A stretch of DNA of 64,000 nt from Mangifera indica (lineage: Eukaryota > Streptophyta > Magnoliopsida > Sapindales > Anacardiaceae), in the NCBI RefSeq assembly GCF_011075055.1, contig NC_058143.1, forward strand, positions 18,922,930 through 18,986,929, written 5' to 3'. The notes beneath the pieces are model-generated. The model did no database searches and had not been told where the DNA came from. It saw only the letters and a program-made list of their open reading frames with translations. The position numbers were made by a program, and so were the translations under genes. This document shows, in pieces, positions 1-12,112 of this stretch (positions are counted from its first letter, which is position 1; each line of letters begins with the position of its first letter).

Positions 1-2240
1 TCATATGATTAAATATTTTTTTATCATATGATGACACATATTTTAAAATCACCTAATTACATAGTGACATATTACTGTATATATGAATTATATATCAAAA
101 ATAGGTACACATAATATTGCTCTAATTTTATACTCCAAACATTTCCCAAAATCCCTGTTCCCTTAAATCATTACTCCTCTCCAAATTTAAAATATTGCTT
201 CTTAAAACCAATTTTCAAAATGGAAAGTGGTAGACCCGTGATGCTTTGTTGTTTTATTTCACAAATATTGTTTTCATCATTAAATTTGTGCAACGAATTC
301 TTAAATTAGTGAGTAATTTATGTATGTTTTGTTAATTTTTTAAAATTAAATGTTATGCATGTATGTATATATTAATTGTCAAATTTATGTAATTTGTTTA
401 CAGCCGTGTTTTAAAGTTATTTTTTTTTTATTACCCAAGTTATATTTAAAAAAAATAAAATTTTGGATATATATTTTCATATAAAAGACATATGAGATTT
501 TGACAAAGGATCCAAGTAATCATATTCAAAATAAAAAATAAGATTTTAGATGCACTAAATTATCCAAGTTTTTACATAATTTACGATAAAAATATCATCG
601 AATGCTTTCAAAATTTATTAAATTGAAGAATTATGTTATATTGAAGATTTTCAAGCATATCATTATAATTTGCTTTCATCTTTAAATAATCGATATTCAG
701 ACATTCAAATTTTCAGACATAACATTTTAACTTAATATTTTAATCAATAAATAAAGAATGTGTTGATCTTTAATCTAAATATTTGAGTTTTGACTTTTAC
801 GGTCGGATTTACAATTATACAACCTAATGTTTATCTGTTTCTTTGATAATACAACTTTAAATATATTTTTTTTAAATTACGATTATTATAAATATTTTTG
901 ATTATATTGGATTTAAGTAGATTTTCTTTTTTGCTCTCTTCACCTGAAAAGGCTTCTCTATGTAAAAAATATATTGTGTTATTGTATTTTTCCTTTCAAT
1001 ATCTTACTATTGTATTATTTTCTTAAGATTTGGTGGCTTTTTAAAAGCTTTTCCTAATTAATTGATGAACCATAACAAAGTTGAAAGGCCACTAAATGAA
1101 AGTTCTAGGTCCGCCATTGCCTGTTGGACCAAAATTGGACTATACATAACACGTGATTATTGTTTTTTTTTTTTTTGGTATCTTAAAAGTAAGAATCTAC
1201 AAAGTGTAAGAGTAAAAGGTAATCCATTCCGAAAATATTTCAATATTAAATTTTAAAAAAAATAAATATTAATCAAATGTGCAATAGTAAATTAAGTGCA
1301 TGAACCTATTGAAGATCCATGCATATATAAATAGATGGAAATGATGATGGCCCTTTGTGCGGATAGACCAACAACCACTATCAAATTAAAAAAAAATAAA
1401 AAAATTGTGCTTAAATTTTGAGAATATGTTACAAAGTTCACCCTCAAATGGGTTTAAATTTGAATTAAGATGTATAATTACTTTGGTGTAAAATAAAATT
1501 CTAACATCATATAGAATAATTTTACCACCATCCCAACTCAATCCGCGAAGTTGCATTCCCCATTTTTTTTTATATATTGTAATTCAAATATAACCATGCT
1601 ATTGATATTGATGTAACAAAATTGAGTCTTGGACAATCTTTTCTCATATGATATTTTTATATTAATAAAATTATGTACATCTAAGTTTAATTATTGTATT
1701 TTAATACAAATTAAATGTGACATACCATATTGACATTATTTTTTTTTTCGTTTTTTGAAAGATTTCATTTTTTTTTATAATTTTAAAAGAGATTTTAGAT
1801 AAGTTTATAAAAATCAATCTACAAATTAATGCTAGTAGATGTAATTAGGTGAATTGTCAAGGATATTTTTTAACACTCTATTAATTACTTATTTCCATTA
1901 TATGGAGTTTGATAAAATAAGATTGAATATTATTTGTGATAGAAGAAATCTTAATTTTTAAAAGTTAAAAGAAAGATAAAAATAAATAAAAATATAAAGC
2001 ATGCAAACAGTAAATAGAAGAAAATCTCAAATATATCACGACGAATTAAACACTCTATATGACCACTCAAAATGAGCTAAGTCACAAAAAGCACTTCAAA
2101 TGGCCAATGCAAAACAAATAAAACTCTCCTAAAGTAGTAACTGATACATAGAACAGAACACTACTCTCAAGAAATTCTTACATGACTTACATGGTGCATG
2201 GTCTCTTATTTATAGATATATTTAAACTTTTATTGATATA
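1..2240. other. 3' flank of repeat-protein copy 1, no gene
   Basis: Very AT-rich non-coding DNA downstream of the minus-strand repeat-protein gene. I see no credible gene. From about 124 onward it is nearly the same as 9988-12112, the 3' flank of copy 3. Shared landmarks include the AACCATAACAAAGTTGAAAG stretch (1068 and 10928) and a CACGTGATT stretch near 1150. Differences are scattered substitutions and short indels, so this is an old duplicate rather than an assembly artefact. Bases 1-123 have no counterpart inside the window. Confidence 0.7.
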
Positions 2241-3185
2241 TCAATTGACTGGTGGAGGCTTATGAGGTGGCTTGTTGTAGGGCTTTGGTTCCTTCTCCCC
2301 ATGAGTTGGTGGCTTCAACTTCTTGGGTGGCTTATGAGGATCTTCCCCATGACTTGGGGGCTTCTCCTTAGGTGGCGGCTTCTCACCCTTGCCACCGTGT
2401 GGTGGTTGCTCCTCTCCTTTGTCATGTCTAGGGAAATTAGGCTTGTGTGAGTCCTCAACTTCCTCCACCAAAATGTGTTCATGTGGTGGCTTGTGTTTCG
2501 GTGGTTGCTTCTCCCCCTTGCCACCATGCCCTGGGAAATCAAGCTTGTGTGAGTCCTCAACTTCCTCCTCCAACATGTGTCCATGCGGTGGCTTGTGTTT
2601 TAGCGGTTGGTGCTCCCCTTTGCCACCATGTCCTAGGAAATCAGGTTTGTGTGAGTCCTCAACTTCCCCCTCCAACATGTGTCCATGCGGTGGCTTGTGT
2701 TTTGGCGGTTGGTGCTCCCCCTTGCCACCATGTCTTGGGAAATCAGGCTTGTGTGAGTCCTCAACTTCCTCCTCCAACATGTGTCCATGCGGTGGCTTGT
2801 GTTTTGGTGATTAGTGGTCCCCCTTGCCACCATGTCCTGGGAAATTAGGCTTGTGTGAGTCCTCAACTTCCTCCTCCAACATGTGTCCATGAGGTGGTTT
2901 GTGTTTCGGTGGTTCCTTTTCACCCGTGCCGCCGTGTCCTGGGAAATCAAGCTTGTGGGGTGGTTGCTTCTCTCCCTTTCCACCATGTCCTGGGAAATCA
3001 GGCTTGTGCGAGTCTTCAACCTCCTCTACCAACATGTGTCCATGAGGTGGTTTGTGTTTTGGGGGCTTGTGTTCTGGTGGGTTATGCTCTTTTTTGGGAG
3101 GCTCATGGTGGTAATCAGCAAGTGAAGAAGTGATGAAAAGAGCCACTCCAAGAAGAAACAACACTAGTAAGTATTTGGAAGACAT
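2241..3185 (-). pseudogene. His/Pro-rich secreted repeat protein, copy 1 (internal stop)
   Basis: The reading frame starts at ATG 3185 with a signal peptide like that of the other copies (hydrophobic core LLVLFLLGVALFI, likely cleavage after SSLA, mature protein starting DYHHEPP). It runs 124 residues to an in-frame TAA at 2813-2811. The equivalent codon in sister repeats is CAA (Gln), in the context HQPPKHKPP. The same frame then stays open to the normal stop at 2241, ending NKPPHKPPPVN. Read through, the array would hold six EEVEDSHKPDFPGHGG-type units, against four in copies 2 and 3. A truncated 124-residue secreted protein may still be made, so pseudogene is a judgement based on the lost C-terminal half. 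The likely role by class is a cell-wall or apoplastic structural or metal-binding protein; this is inference from composition. Confidence 0.75.
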
Positions 3186-3221
3186 TTCCGAGTTTGAGGA
3201 AAACCAAGAAGATTGAGGATC

Positions 3222-3229
3222 CTTTTATA
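3222..3229 (-). promoter_or_regulatory. TATA box of repeat-protein copy 1
   Basis: TATAAAAG on the minus strand ends about 37 bp before the ATG. It lies in a stretch conserved in all three copies. If transcription starts about 30 bp downstream of the TATA box, as is usual, the 5' leader is only around ten nucleotides. Confidence 0.65.
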
Positions 3230-3530
3230 GGAAACCAAGGAGCTAGTCGATGTCATCACTTATGTAAGCTTCATTTGTCTTTTATATCACTGCTACTTAA
3301 AATAGTCCGCTTGCACATTCACATGCACGAATGATTAATTTCTTTTTTATATCTTTTTCCGGTTGCTACTGCCGAACATAATGTGAAAAGGGCCTATTCA
3401 AGCCCTCTATGTTGACAATCAGAGAATAATGTTCAACTCAAGTAACCATCACTCTAAAAAATTAGATGAACTTAACTAATTTAATCCCATTACCGATTTG
3501 TCAAATAACGAAGTTTGGATATATATAAAA

Positions 3531-6500
3531 TATTATACTTTCTAGAATATATTTAGGTAAATAGAATAAAAAAATTTAAAATATTGGGGTAAAATTCTTT
3601 TATTTTATTCTGTTGCTACTGCGTTAGATCCTAGGGTAAAAACTAATGGATTATAAATTTTATTTGATGTTATTAATGAAAATTTATCAATTAATAGCTT
3701 GAATATGTTCAAAAATTTTCACTTTATATATAAAATATTTATGAACAAAAATATGAAAGGATTTGATAAAACTTTGTACCAGAGGTAAGTTATAATAGTT
3801 CAGACAAAACAAAATTCACCCATATAGCCCTTTTTGAGTAAAGATAAGCAGTCTGTCAATTAAAATACAAATTACTGTCAATTTTATAATTATATCAATA
3901 TTGACCATTATCTAGAAATTGTTCAAAGATACAATACTGAAAAACTAGATACTCTGGCATGCAGGAAAGATAAGAGAGAAATTTTTCCTATATTTGTTGT
4001 CATGACCTAAGATCTACCAACACCTCTAGTGTCAGCTGTAGTATTAGAATTTGTTTTTAGTGCAGATGGATGCATGTTGAATGATAGGTGATCCAATTTA
4101 CACTCAAACATGGTCGAAGCGATAATGCGTATGAAAGATTAGGTCAAAGTTGATTTCAAAATACATAATCGTGTAACAAAATATATCTTTGAAGAATTCT
4201 AAAATTTGGATATTGAAGATTAGTAGATAAATGATATAATATATATATGTGTGTGTGTGTGCGCATGTGTGTGTATTATTTATGTTTATAATTTATACAG
4301 TATGTAAATTTATTTATTTGTACTATGTTATAAACTTATAATATTTTTTATCATATAACCATGATATTTCTCTATCACAAGTGAGAGATTATAAATAAAA
4401 TATTTGGAGAGCGTTCTCGGTTTTGATAATTAAAAAAAAATTGTGTTTAAAAATTTTAATGAAAATTTAAAAAAAATTGTTTAAATATACCAACCCATTT
4501 AAGGCCAGCCCAACCCTAAATATAGGGTCCGACCTTGGGCCTTCAAATATCTACTGGTTGGCCCAGCCCAGCCCATTGACATCCAGTCTTTCTTAATAGC
4601 CATGGCAAACTGTTCAAGTCAATCATATACTTTACTTCTTTAGCTCCCTGACAAGAAACAAAACAAATCGAGAAACAAGTAATTGAGAGAATTATTGTGA
4701 ATAATATACTTCAGTTTCTCATATTTCTAACTGAAAATATATACAAGATCATTTTTATACAATCTACAAAACCTGTGAAGTTGGCAATCCCAGTAAACTA
4801 AAACCTTAACAGTTTGATCTTTACACAAAAACTAAAATTAACCGCCATCAGATTTGTTCATCTTCTTCAACAATATTCAGCGAATCCAAAAGATCTTGTT
4901 TGTCGAAGAAGAACCTAAAGACAGTCTTTGTTTATGAAAAACGAGGTCGTTTTCTGTAACTCATGAAACGCGCCGTTGATTATTTTAAAACACTCCGCAC
5001 TGTTTCAATATTCTTCACGCTCTGTACTCCATTTTGTATATGGTATCATGACATGTGAACACAATTTTTTTTTGGGTAAGTTTGTGATCACAATTTTGAC
5101 CTGTGATTCCACATAACAGGAAAAGAAGAAAAAATTTAACAAATTTCGATCGTTCACACCAGCATGTGTGAAGTTGCAGGTAATTTCTTTCCATCCATTA
5201 AATCAAACGGAACCATGGAAAGCCATAGACTATCTACACGCAACTTCAATTAGAATTTTATTATCCTGTGAGCTGAAAAACATGCAAAATGTCAAGCTAT
5301 TTTCCCCATTTCACTCTAGGAAAGAAGACTTATTGCATGGAAAACATATTTATATGTATTGACCAATTACATAGAGGGATACATCCAATTTAAGTTCAAA
5401 TTGAATCCACAACTCTATTTGAATAAGTTGATTTATCAATTACATATATAGATACGTATAATGATATTTTTTATCTTATAATAATATTGTTCACTATTTT
5501 GATATCCTATTAAAGATATTATATCCCAGTTCATATGAACTCAAATTTTATTTGGTTTAGATCAAACCTATTTTGTTTATACAATAGTCCAACTTCAAGC
5601 CTAACATTGTCTATCATTTTCAAGTTGGTTTATCGTATTTAAGTTGCCAAGGTACCTGTTTGGTCAATATGCATTAATCTTGCACATCAACTTTTCTAAG
5701 TAAAAGATATATAACATGTTGTAACCGGTCCGGCGAAAGAGGTAATTAGTCAAGGCTTATTAGTTGAGTACAGATATAGTAAAACACTAACAATTACCTT
5801 AAATATGAAATCAATTAGAAGCACCGACTTATATAATATAAGACAAAAAGAAACCTTAGGTTAATTTATGTTAGTCAACAAAATCCGAATGGACAGAAAG
5901 CCGCGTAATGAATAGTAGCAACATATATATTTTATAAGACCTAACAGGTGCAAGCTGCTTGTGAAGGTACTGAAGATGGGGCCTAGTATTCGTCATCACC
6001 CATGTCATTGTGCAATATCTTTCTGTTGAAGTACTAGATTAATGGCTTTCCGGATAAACTTTCTTAGAAAAATGTTTTGAACACGTTGAGTTTTTGGGTC
6101 CATTTAGTTGAGATATTGGACTATCAGTTAGTGGCATCTGCTTCCTGTCAAGATTTCATCAAATATATAGAAGCTAGTTTAGATATAGATATATATAATA
6201 ATAAAAGAATGACGTAAATTATAAGAATCTTTAAAATTTTAGGAGAGCTCAAATTGTCAAAGGCTTTAATCATATTCATCTATCCAAATTTTTTTCATTA
6301 ATATTATCTAGATAGTTCTTCCCTACGGCATTAGAGAAGTCGCATTCTACGTGATGTACCAAAAAGTAGAATATTTGAATTTAAATGATGAAGGATATAG
6401 TTGTACATCTATCTTTAATTAAAACTTTTTCTTTCTTGTTTATTCTTTGTATGGTAGCGTATATATTATGAATAGACCAATGTTAAGTAAAGAAAGAAAC

Positions 6501-7132
6501 TAAACTAAAAATCAAAGATCCATACAAGATGAACATCTACTTGCATGCGGCCAAAAGATTTGTTAATTATGTAATCTTATGTAGACTTTCTTTTTTTATC
6601 TGATATTTCTATATCGATATAATTATATTTATCTAATTTTGAGTATCGCATCTTAATATATATTTTATTTTTGAAAACTGTATTTCTTATAATTTCAACA
6701 GAGATTTTAGTTAAGTTTGTAAAAATCTATCCACAAATTAATGTTAATAGATGTAATTACATAAATTGTCAATGATTTTTTTAATTCATTATTTATTTAT
6801 TTTCATTATATGGTGATCGATAAAATAAGACTGAATATTGTTTGTGAGAGAAAAAAATCCTAACCTTCAAGCTAGAAGAAAGATAAAATAAAACATGCAA
6901 AAAGTAAACAAGAGAAAATCTCAAATATATCACAACGAACTAAACACTCTACATGACCATATAAGACAAGCCAAAACATAATAAGCACTTCACTAACCAA
7001 AGCAAAACAAATAAAACTCCTCTTAAGTAGTAACTGATACACAGAACAAAATACTACTCTCAAGAAATTATTATATGATTTGCACGGTGCATTGTCTCTT
7101 ATTTATAGATATATTAAACTCCTATTGATATA
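3531..7132. other. intergenic, no gene recognised
   Basis: AT-rich spacer between copies 1 and 2. It has a short (TA)n(TG)n run near 4240-4275. The only coding-like hint is a minus-strand 23-codon tail ending in TGA at 4850-4848 (RFFFDKQDLLDS then NIVEEDEQI), closed upstream by a stop; I cannot assign it to a family. From about 6580 to 7132 the DNA matches the 3' flank of copies 1 and 3, so it belongs to the repeat-protein duplication unit. Confidence 0.5.
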
Positions 7133-7168
7133 TTAGTTGGCTGATGAAAGCTTATGAGGTGGCTTATT

Positions 7169-7927
7169 CTAGGGCTTTGGTTCCTTCTCCCCATGAGTTG
7201 GCGGCTTCAGCTTCCTAGGTGGCTTATGTGGATTCTCATTTTCCCCTTGAGTTGGGGGCTTCTCCTTAGGTGGTGGCTTCTCTCCCCTGCCACCGTGTGG
7301 TGGTTGCTCTTCTCCTTTGCCATGTCCAGGGAAATTAGGCTTATGTGAGTCCTCAACTTCCTCCACCAAAATGTGTTCATGTGGTGGCTTGTGTTTCGGT
7401 GGTTGCTTCTCTCCCTTGCCACCATGTCCTGGGTAAGGCTTGTGGGGTGGTTGCTTCTCTCCCTTGCCACCATGCCCTGGGAAATCAGGCTTGTGTGAGT
7501 CCTCAACTTCCTCCTCCAACATGTGTCCATGCGGTGGCTTGTGTTTTGGCGGTTGGTGCTCCCCCTTGCCACCATGTCCTGGGAAATGAGGCTTGTGTGA
7601 GTCATCAACTTCCTCCTCCAACATGTGTCCATGCGGTGGTTTGTGCTTCGGTGGTTCCTTCTCACCCTTGCCGCCGTGTCCTGGGAAATCAGGCTTGTGA
7701 GGTGGTTGCTTCTCTCCCTTTCCACCATGTCCTGGGAAATCAGGCTTGTGGGAGTCCTCAACCTCCTCTACTAACATGTGTCCATGAGGTGGTTTGTGTT
7801 TTGGGGGCTTGTGTTCTGGTGGGTTATGCTCTTTTTTGGGAGGCTCATGGTGGTAATCAGCAAGTGAAGAAGTGATGAAAAGAGCCACTCCAAGAAGAAA
7901 CAACACTGAGAAGTATTTGGAAGACAT
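7169..7927 (-). CDS. His/Pro-rich secreted repeat protein, copy 2 (C-terminally shortened)
   Basis: 252 residues. A signal peptide (about residues 1-23) is followed by a His/Pro/Lys-rich mature chain. The chain has four imperfect units of the type HKPPHGHMLEEEVEDSHKP then (D/N)FPGHGGKGE, two short HKP-x-PGHGG spacers, and a Pro/Lys/Glu tail. The stop is TAG at 7171-7169, where copy 3 has TAC (Tyr). Downstream the old frame still reads NKPPHKLSSAN to a TAA at 7135-7133, so 12 codons were lost by one base change. One unit reads EEEVDD instead of EEEVED. Composition resembles plant proline-rich and extensin-like wall proteins, but without Ser-Pro4 or Tyr cross-link motifs. The high His content could bind metal (inference). 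Copy 1 has an internal stop; this copy and copy 3 keep continuous frames. Confidence 0.8.
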   Translation of the reverse strand: MSSKYFSVLFLLGVALFITSSLADYHHEPPKKEHNPPEHKPPKHKPPHGHMLVEEVEDSHKPDFPGHGGKGEKQPPHKPDFPGHGGKGEKEPPKHKPPHGHMLEEEVDDSHKPHFPGHGGKGEHQPPKHKPPHGHMLEEEVEDSHKPDFPGHGGKGEKQPPHKPYPGHGGKGEKQPPKHKPPHEHILVEEVEDSHKPNFPGHGKGEEQPPHGGRGEKPPPKEKPPTQGENENPHKPPRKLKPPTHGEKEPKP

Positions 7928-7963
7928 TTTCGAGTTTGCTGAAAACTAAGAAGATGGAGTCTC

Positions 7964-7971
7964 CTTTTATA
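7964..7971 (-). promoter_or_regulatory. TATA box of repeat-protein copy 2
   Basis: TATAAAAG on the minus strand, 37 bp before the ATG at 7927, in the same context (CCTATAAAAGG-like) as copies 1 and 3. The short TATA-to-ATG spacing predicts a very short leader. Confidence 0.65.
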
Positions 7972-7999
7972 GGAAACCAAGGAGCTAGCCGATGTCATC

Positions 8000-9045
8000 A
8001 CTTATGTAAGCTTCATTTGTCTTTTATATCACTGCTACTTAACTAGTTTGGTGCACATGCACATAATGGGAAAAGGCTCCGTTCAAGCCCTCTATGTTGA
8101 CAAATTTTACAATTCGGCAAACGTCGGAGAACAATGTTTTACTCGAGGTACCATCAATCTAACAATAAATTAATTTAATAATTGAAAACTAAATACGTTA
8201 GATAACTTAATTTATTAATTTCCATTAGTGATTTGTCAAATAGCAAAGTTGGGTAAATAATATAAAATAATATATACATATACATTAACCATGCAAAGTC
8301 ATCCAGTAAAGAAAATCAGGAGATGGAAGATTCATATTTCTGTGCGATTTACCAAATGCTTTTGACATTATTAAAAGTTGCAGAAACCATGGACTCTCCA
8401 CTGAAGAAGAAGAATAAATTTTCTTTTGGATTAGTTATGGATATGAATCAGTAGAGAGAATAGTTAATTAATAGTTGCCAATCTTGAATACTTGGCTAAA
8501 TCTGCAACTGGGTCTGGTAAGATATTATACTGCTGATCTAACAAAGAGGCTTTTGCATGGGATCTGTCTCCTTTCCTTTCTTTGTTTTTCTTCCATGAAA
8601 TAATAACAAATAATTATTGAGTTTACAAAAACTATTTATATTACATTAGTTGAGCGCCAACAGTTATTAGATTGATGTTAAATTATTATTAATTAAACAA
8701 GTAATTACTTGCAAGATACACAACAAAGCTCAATAATGTCGAACTTGGATTAGAGAGAAGTGTTGTGCACTAAGCCCCGCGCAAAATAAATAATAATATA
8801 ATAAAGGAAGAAGAAGAATTAACCAACAGTCCAAGACAATTACCAAAATTCCAATAATGGCAACTGATAAAAAACAGAAAAGAAAAGAATAAATTTTGGA
8901 TTTCCTAATATGGCGTGTCTTTTTGCTTTTCATTATTAATTCCACCCCTAACGAGGGCTTTTCTCCGTTTCACCTTCGATGCTGACCCTTCATCGGCGGA
9001 TCTGTAGTATTAGGAGGGTGGGCCAGAAAAATTGAAAAAAAAAAG
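8000..9045. other. upstream region of copy 2, shared with copy 3
   Basis: Non-coding. The stretch 8240-8990 aligns with 13215-14060, upstream of copy 3. Shared landmarks are TGCAGAAACCA(T/C)GGACT, AGCGCCAACAGTTAT and AACGAGGGCTTTTCTCCGTTTC. Copy 1 lacks this segment. It probably holds the ancestral distal promoter of the cluster. I see no gene in it. Confidence 0.6.
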
Positions 9046-9939
9046 GGCCAAACGAAAATTTTCCACCCAAGGTATACTTTTACTGCACATTTCTAACTAT
9101 TAACTTTGAAAAGTCTATTTACCTACCCATAGACGGTTAAAAAAATAAATCAAGGGTAAAATCATTATTTTATCTATAATATTCAAAATAAATTAAAATT
9201 TAATCATCTTTTTTACCTCCCTAACCCCTAAAAACTAATTATTTTCCCCTAGGCCAAGTTTTGAAAAATAGTATTCCCCCCCTTAGGGTTTAATTTTCAA
9301 TCCCCGACGCCAAATCTGGCTCCATCGCCAATGACAAAGCCTCTCTGATGCACCACCATGCTCCGACGGCCTCTCTTCTCTCCTCTGGAACTTCAATCTG
9401 CCAAGATCTAGCGTCGTCTTCACCTGAAAAGTTGAAGAGCTTCATAGGGAGATGAAGCTCTTCATCTTCTCAGACGAAGACGACAACCTCATCTCTGTCT
9501 AGGAAGACGATCATCTTCCTAGAAGGAGACGAGGTCGTCATCTTCGTCTGGGAAGATGAAAAGCTTCGTCTCCTGATGAAACTATTTAACTTTTTAGGCG
9601 AAAACGACATCAAATCTGGGTTGATTGACTTTTCAAAGGAGAGAAGAGAGGTCGTCGAAGCATGGTGGTGCGTCGAGAAGGCTTTGTCGTCGGCGATGGT
9701 GCCGGATTTGACGTCAAAGATTGAAAATTAAACTCTAGAGGAGGAATGTTATTTTTTAAAACTTGGCATAAGGGGAAAATAGTTAGTTTTTAATGGTTAG
9801 GGGGGAAAGAGATAAAATTTTAAGGTGTTAGGGTTCCATTAAATTTAACTGCTCATGGGTGGATATTTGGTATTTTCAAAGTTAAAGGAGGGAAACTTGA
9901 CAATACAACACACCTTATGTGGGAAATAGTCCTTTGGCC
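9046..9939. mobile_element. MULE-type long-TIR MITE (family A, copy 1)
   Basis: A non-coding 894-bp inverted structure. The left end GGCCAAACGAAAATTTTCC mirrors the right end, whose reverse complement begins GGCCAAAGGACTATTTCCC. Similarity continues inward for most of the length: ACTTTGAAAA with CCCAT near both ends, then CACCACCATGC against GCATGGTGGTG. The whole element can therefore fold into one hairpin with a GAAGACGA-rich loop. Flanking 9-mers are A-rich and match only 7 of 9, so the target duplication here is not convincing. Sister copies at 48923 and 50180 have clear 9-bp duplications, which points to the Mutator superfamily. Confidence 0.75.
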
Positions 9940-12112
9940 AAACAAAAAATGAAAAGACGCAGAACCCGCCCCTGAAATTTTCTTAAATAATTTTATACTC
10001 CAAACATTTCCCCAAATCCTCGTTCCCTTAAATCATTACTCCACTCCAAATTTAAAATATTGCTTCTTAAAACCAATTTTCAAAATGGAAAGTGGTAGAC
10101 CCGTGTTGCTTTATTGTTTTATTTCACAAATATTATTATCATCATTAAATTTCTACAACAAATTCTTAAATTAGTGAGTAATTTATGTATATTTTGTTAA
10201 TTTTTTTAAATTAAATGTTATGCATGTATGTATATATTAATTGTCAAATTTATGTAATTTGTTTACAGCCGTGTTTTAAAGTTATTTTTTTTTATTACCC
10301 AAGTTATATTTAAAAAAAATAAAATTTTGGATATATATTTTCATATAAAAGACATGAGATTTTGACAAAGGATCCAAGTAATCATATTCAAAATAAAAAA
10401 TAAGATTTTAGATGCACTAAATTATCCAAGTTTTTACATAATTTACAATAAAAATATCATCGAATGCTTTCAAAATTTATTAAATTGAAGAATTATGTTA
10501 TATTGAAGATTTTCAAGCATATCATTATAATTTGTTTTCATCTTTAAATAATCGATATTCAGACATTCAAATTTTCAGACATAACATTTTAACTTGATAT
10601 TTTAATCAATAAATAAAGAATGTGTTGATCTTTAATCTAAATATTTGAGTTTTGATTTTTACGGTTGGATTTATAATTACACAACCTAATGTTTATCTGT
10701 TTCTTTGGTAATACAACTTTAAATATATTTTTTTAAATTACAATTATTGTAAATACTTTTGATTATATTGGATTTAAGTGGATTTTCTTTTTAGCCCTCT
10801 TCACCTGAAAAGGCTTTTCTATGTAAAAAATATATTGTGTTATTGTATTTTTCCTTTCAATTTCTTACTATTGTATTATTTTCTTAAGATTTGGTGGCTT
10901 TTAAAAGTTTTCCCTAATTAATTGATGAACCATAACAAAGTTGAAAGGCCACTAAATGAAAGTTCTAGGTCCGCCATTGCCTGTTGGACCAAAATTGGAC
11001 TATACATAACACGTGATTCTTGTTTTATTTTTTTAATCTTAAGAGTAAGAATCTACAGAGTATAAGAGTAAAGGTTAAATCCATTTCGAAAATATTTTAA
11101 TATTAAACTTTTAAAAAAATAAATATCAATCAAACGTGCAGTAGTAAATTAAGTGCATGAACCTATTGAAGACCCATGCATATATAAATAGATGGAAATG
11201 ATGATGGCCCTTTGTGTGGATAGACCAACAACCACTATCAAATTAAAAAAATAAAAAAATTGTGCTTAAATTTTGAGAATATGTTACAAAGTTCACCCTC
11301 AAATGGGTTTAAATTTGAATTAAGATGTATAATTACTTTGGTGTAAAATAAAATTCTAACATCATATAGAATAATTTTACCAACATCCCAACTCAATCCG
11401 CGAAACTGCATCCCACAATTTTTTTTCTATATATTATAATTCTAATATAATTATGTTATTGATACCGATGTCAAAGAGAAAGAAACGATGTTGAGTCTTA
11501 GATAATTTTTTCTCATCAGATATTTTTATATTAATAAAATTATATATATTTAGTTTTAATTATTGTATTTTAATACAATATAAAGGTGATATACCATATT
11601 GATATTATCCTTTTTTTTTCATTTTTATGAAAAATTTCATTTTTTTTAAAATAATTTTAACAGAGATTTTAGATAAGTTTATAAAAATTTATCTATAAAT
11701 TAATGTTAATAGATGTAATTATGTAAATTGTCAGTGATATTTTTTAACACTCTATTAATTACTTATTTTCATTATATGGAGTTTGATCAAATAAGATTGA
11801 ATATTATTTGAGATAGAAGAAATCTTAATTTTTTAAAAGTTAAAAGAAAGATAAAAATAAATAAAAATATAAAGTATGCAAACAGTAAATAGAGGAAAAT
11901 CTCAAATATATCACGGTGAATTAATCACTCTATATGACCACTCAAAATGAGTTAAGTCACAATAAGCACTTCGATAGCCAAAGCAAAACAAATAAAACTT
12001 CTCTAAAGCAGTAACTGATACACAAAACAGAACACTACTCTCAAGAAATTCTCATGACTTGCATGGTGCATGGTCTCTTATTTATAGATATATTTAAACT
12101 TTTATTGATATA

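Larger units (their letters stand above)
124..3530 (+). repeat. segmental duplication, block A (paired with 9988-13250)
   Basis: This block carries repeat-protein copy 1, about 2.1 kb of its 3' flank and about 340 bp of its upstream DNA. The same content follows in the same order and orientation at 9988-13250. Similarity starts abruptly at the TTTTATACTCCAAACATTTCC stretch and ends just after GTTTGTCAAATAACGAAG upstream of the gene. Beyond 3530 copy 1 diverges, whereas copies 2 and 3 keep matching each other for about 800 bp more. Copy 1 has therefore lost, or been separated from, the ancestral distal promoter. Confidence 0.85.

Noticed and set aside
2262..3133. Long plus-strand frames rich in Cys/Val/Pro opposite repeat-protein copy 1, with matching ones at 7154-7875 and 12134-12849
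   Set aside because: They are antisense shadows of the G/C-rich repeat units. They lack signal-like starts, shift frame between copies and have no family resemblance. The minus strand has the signal peptide, TATA box and shared stop.
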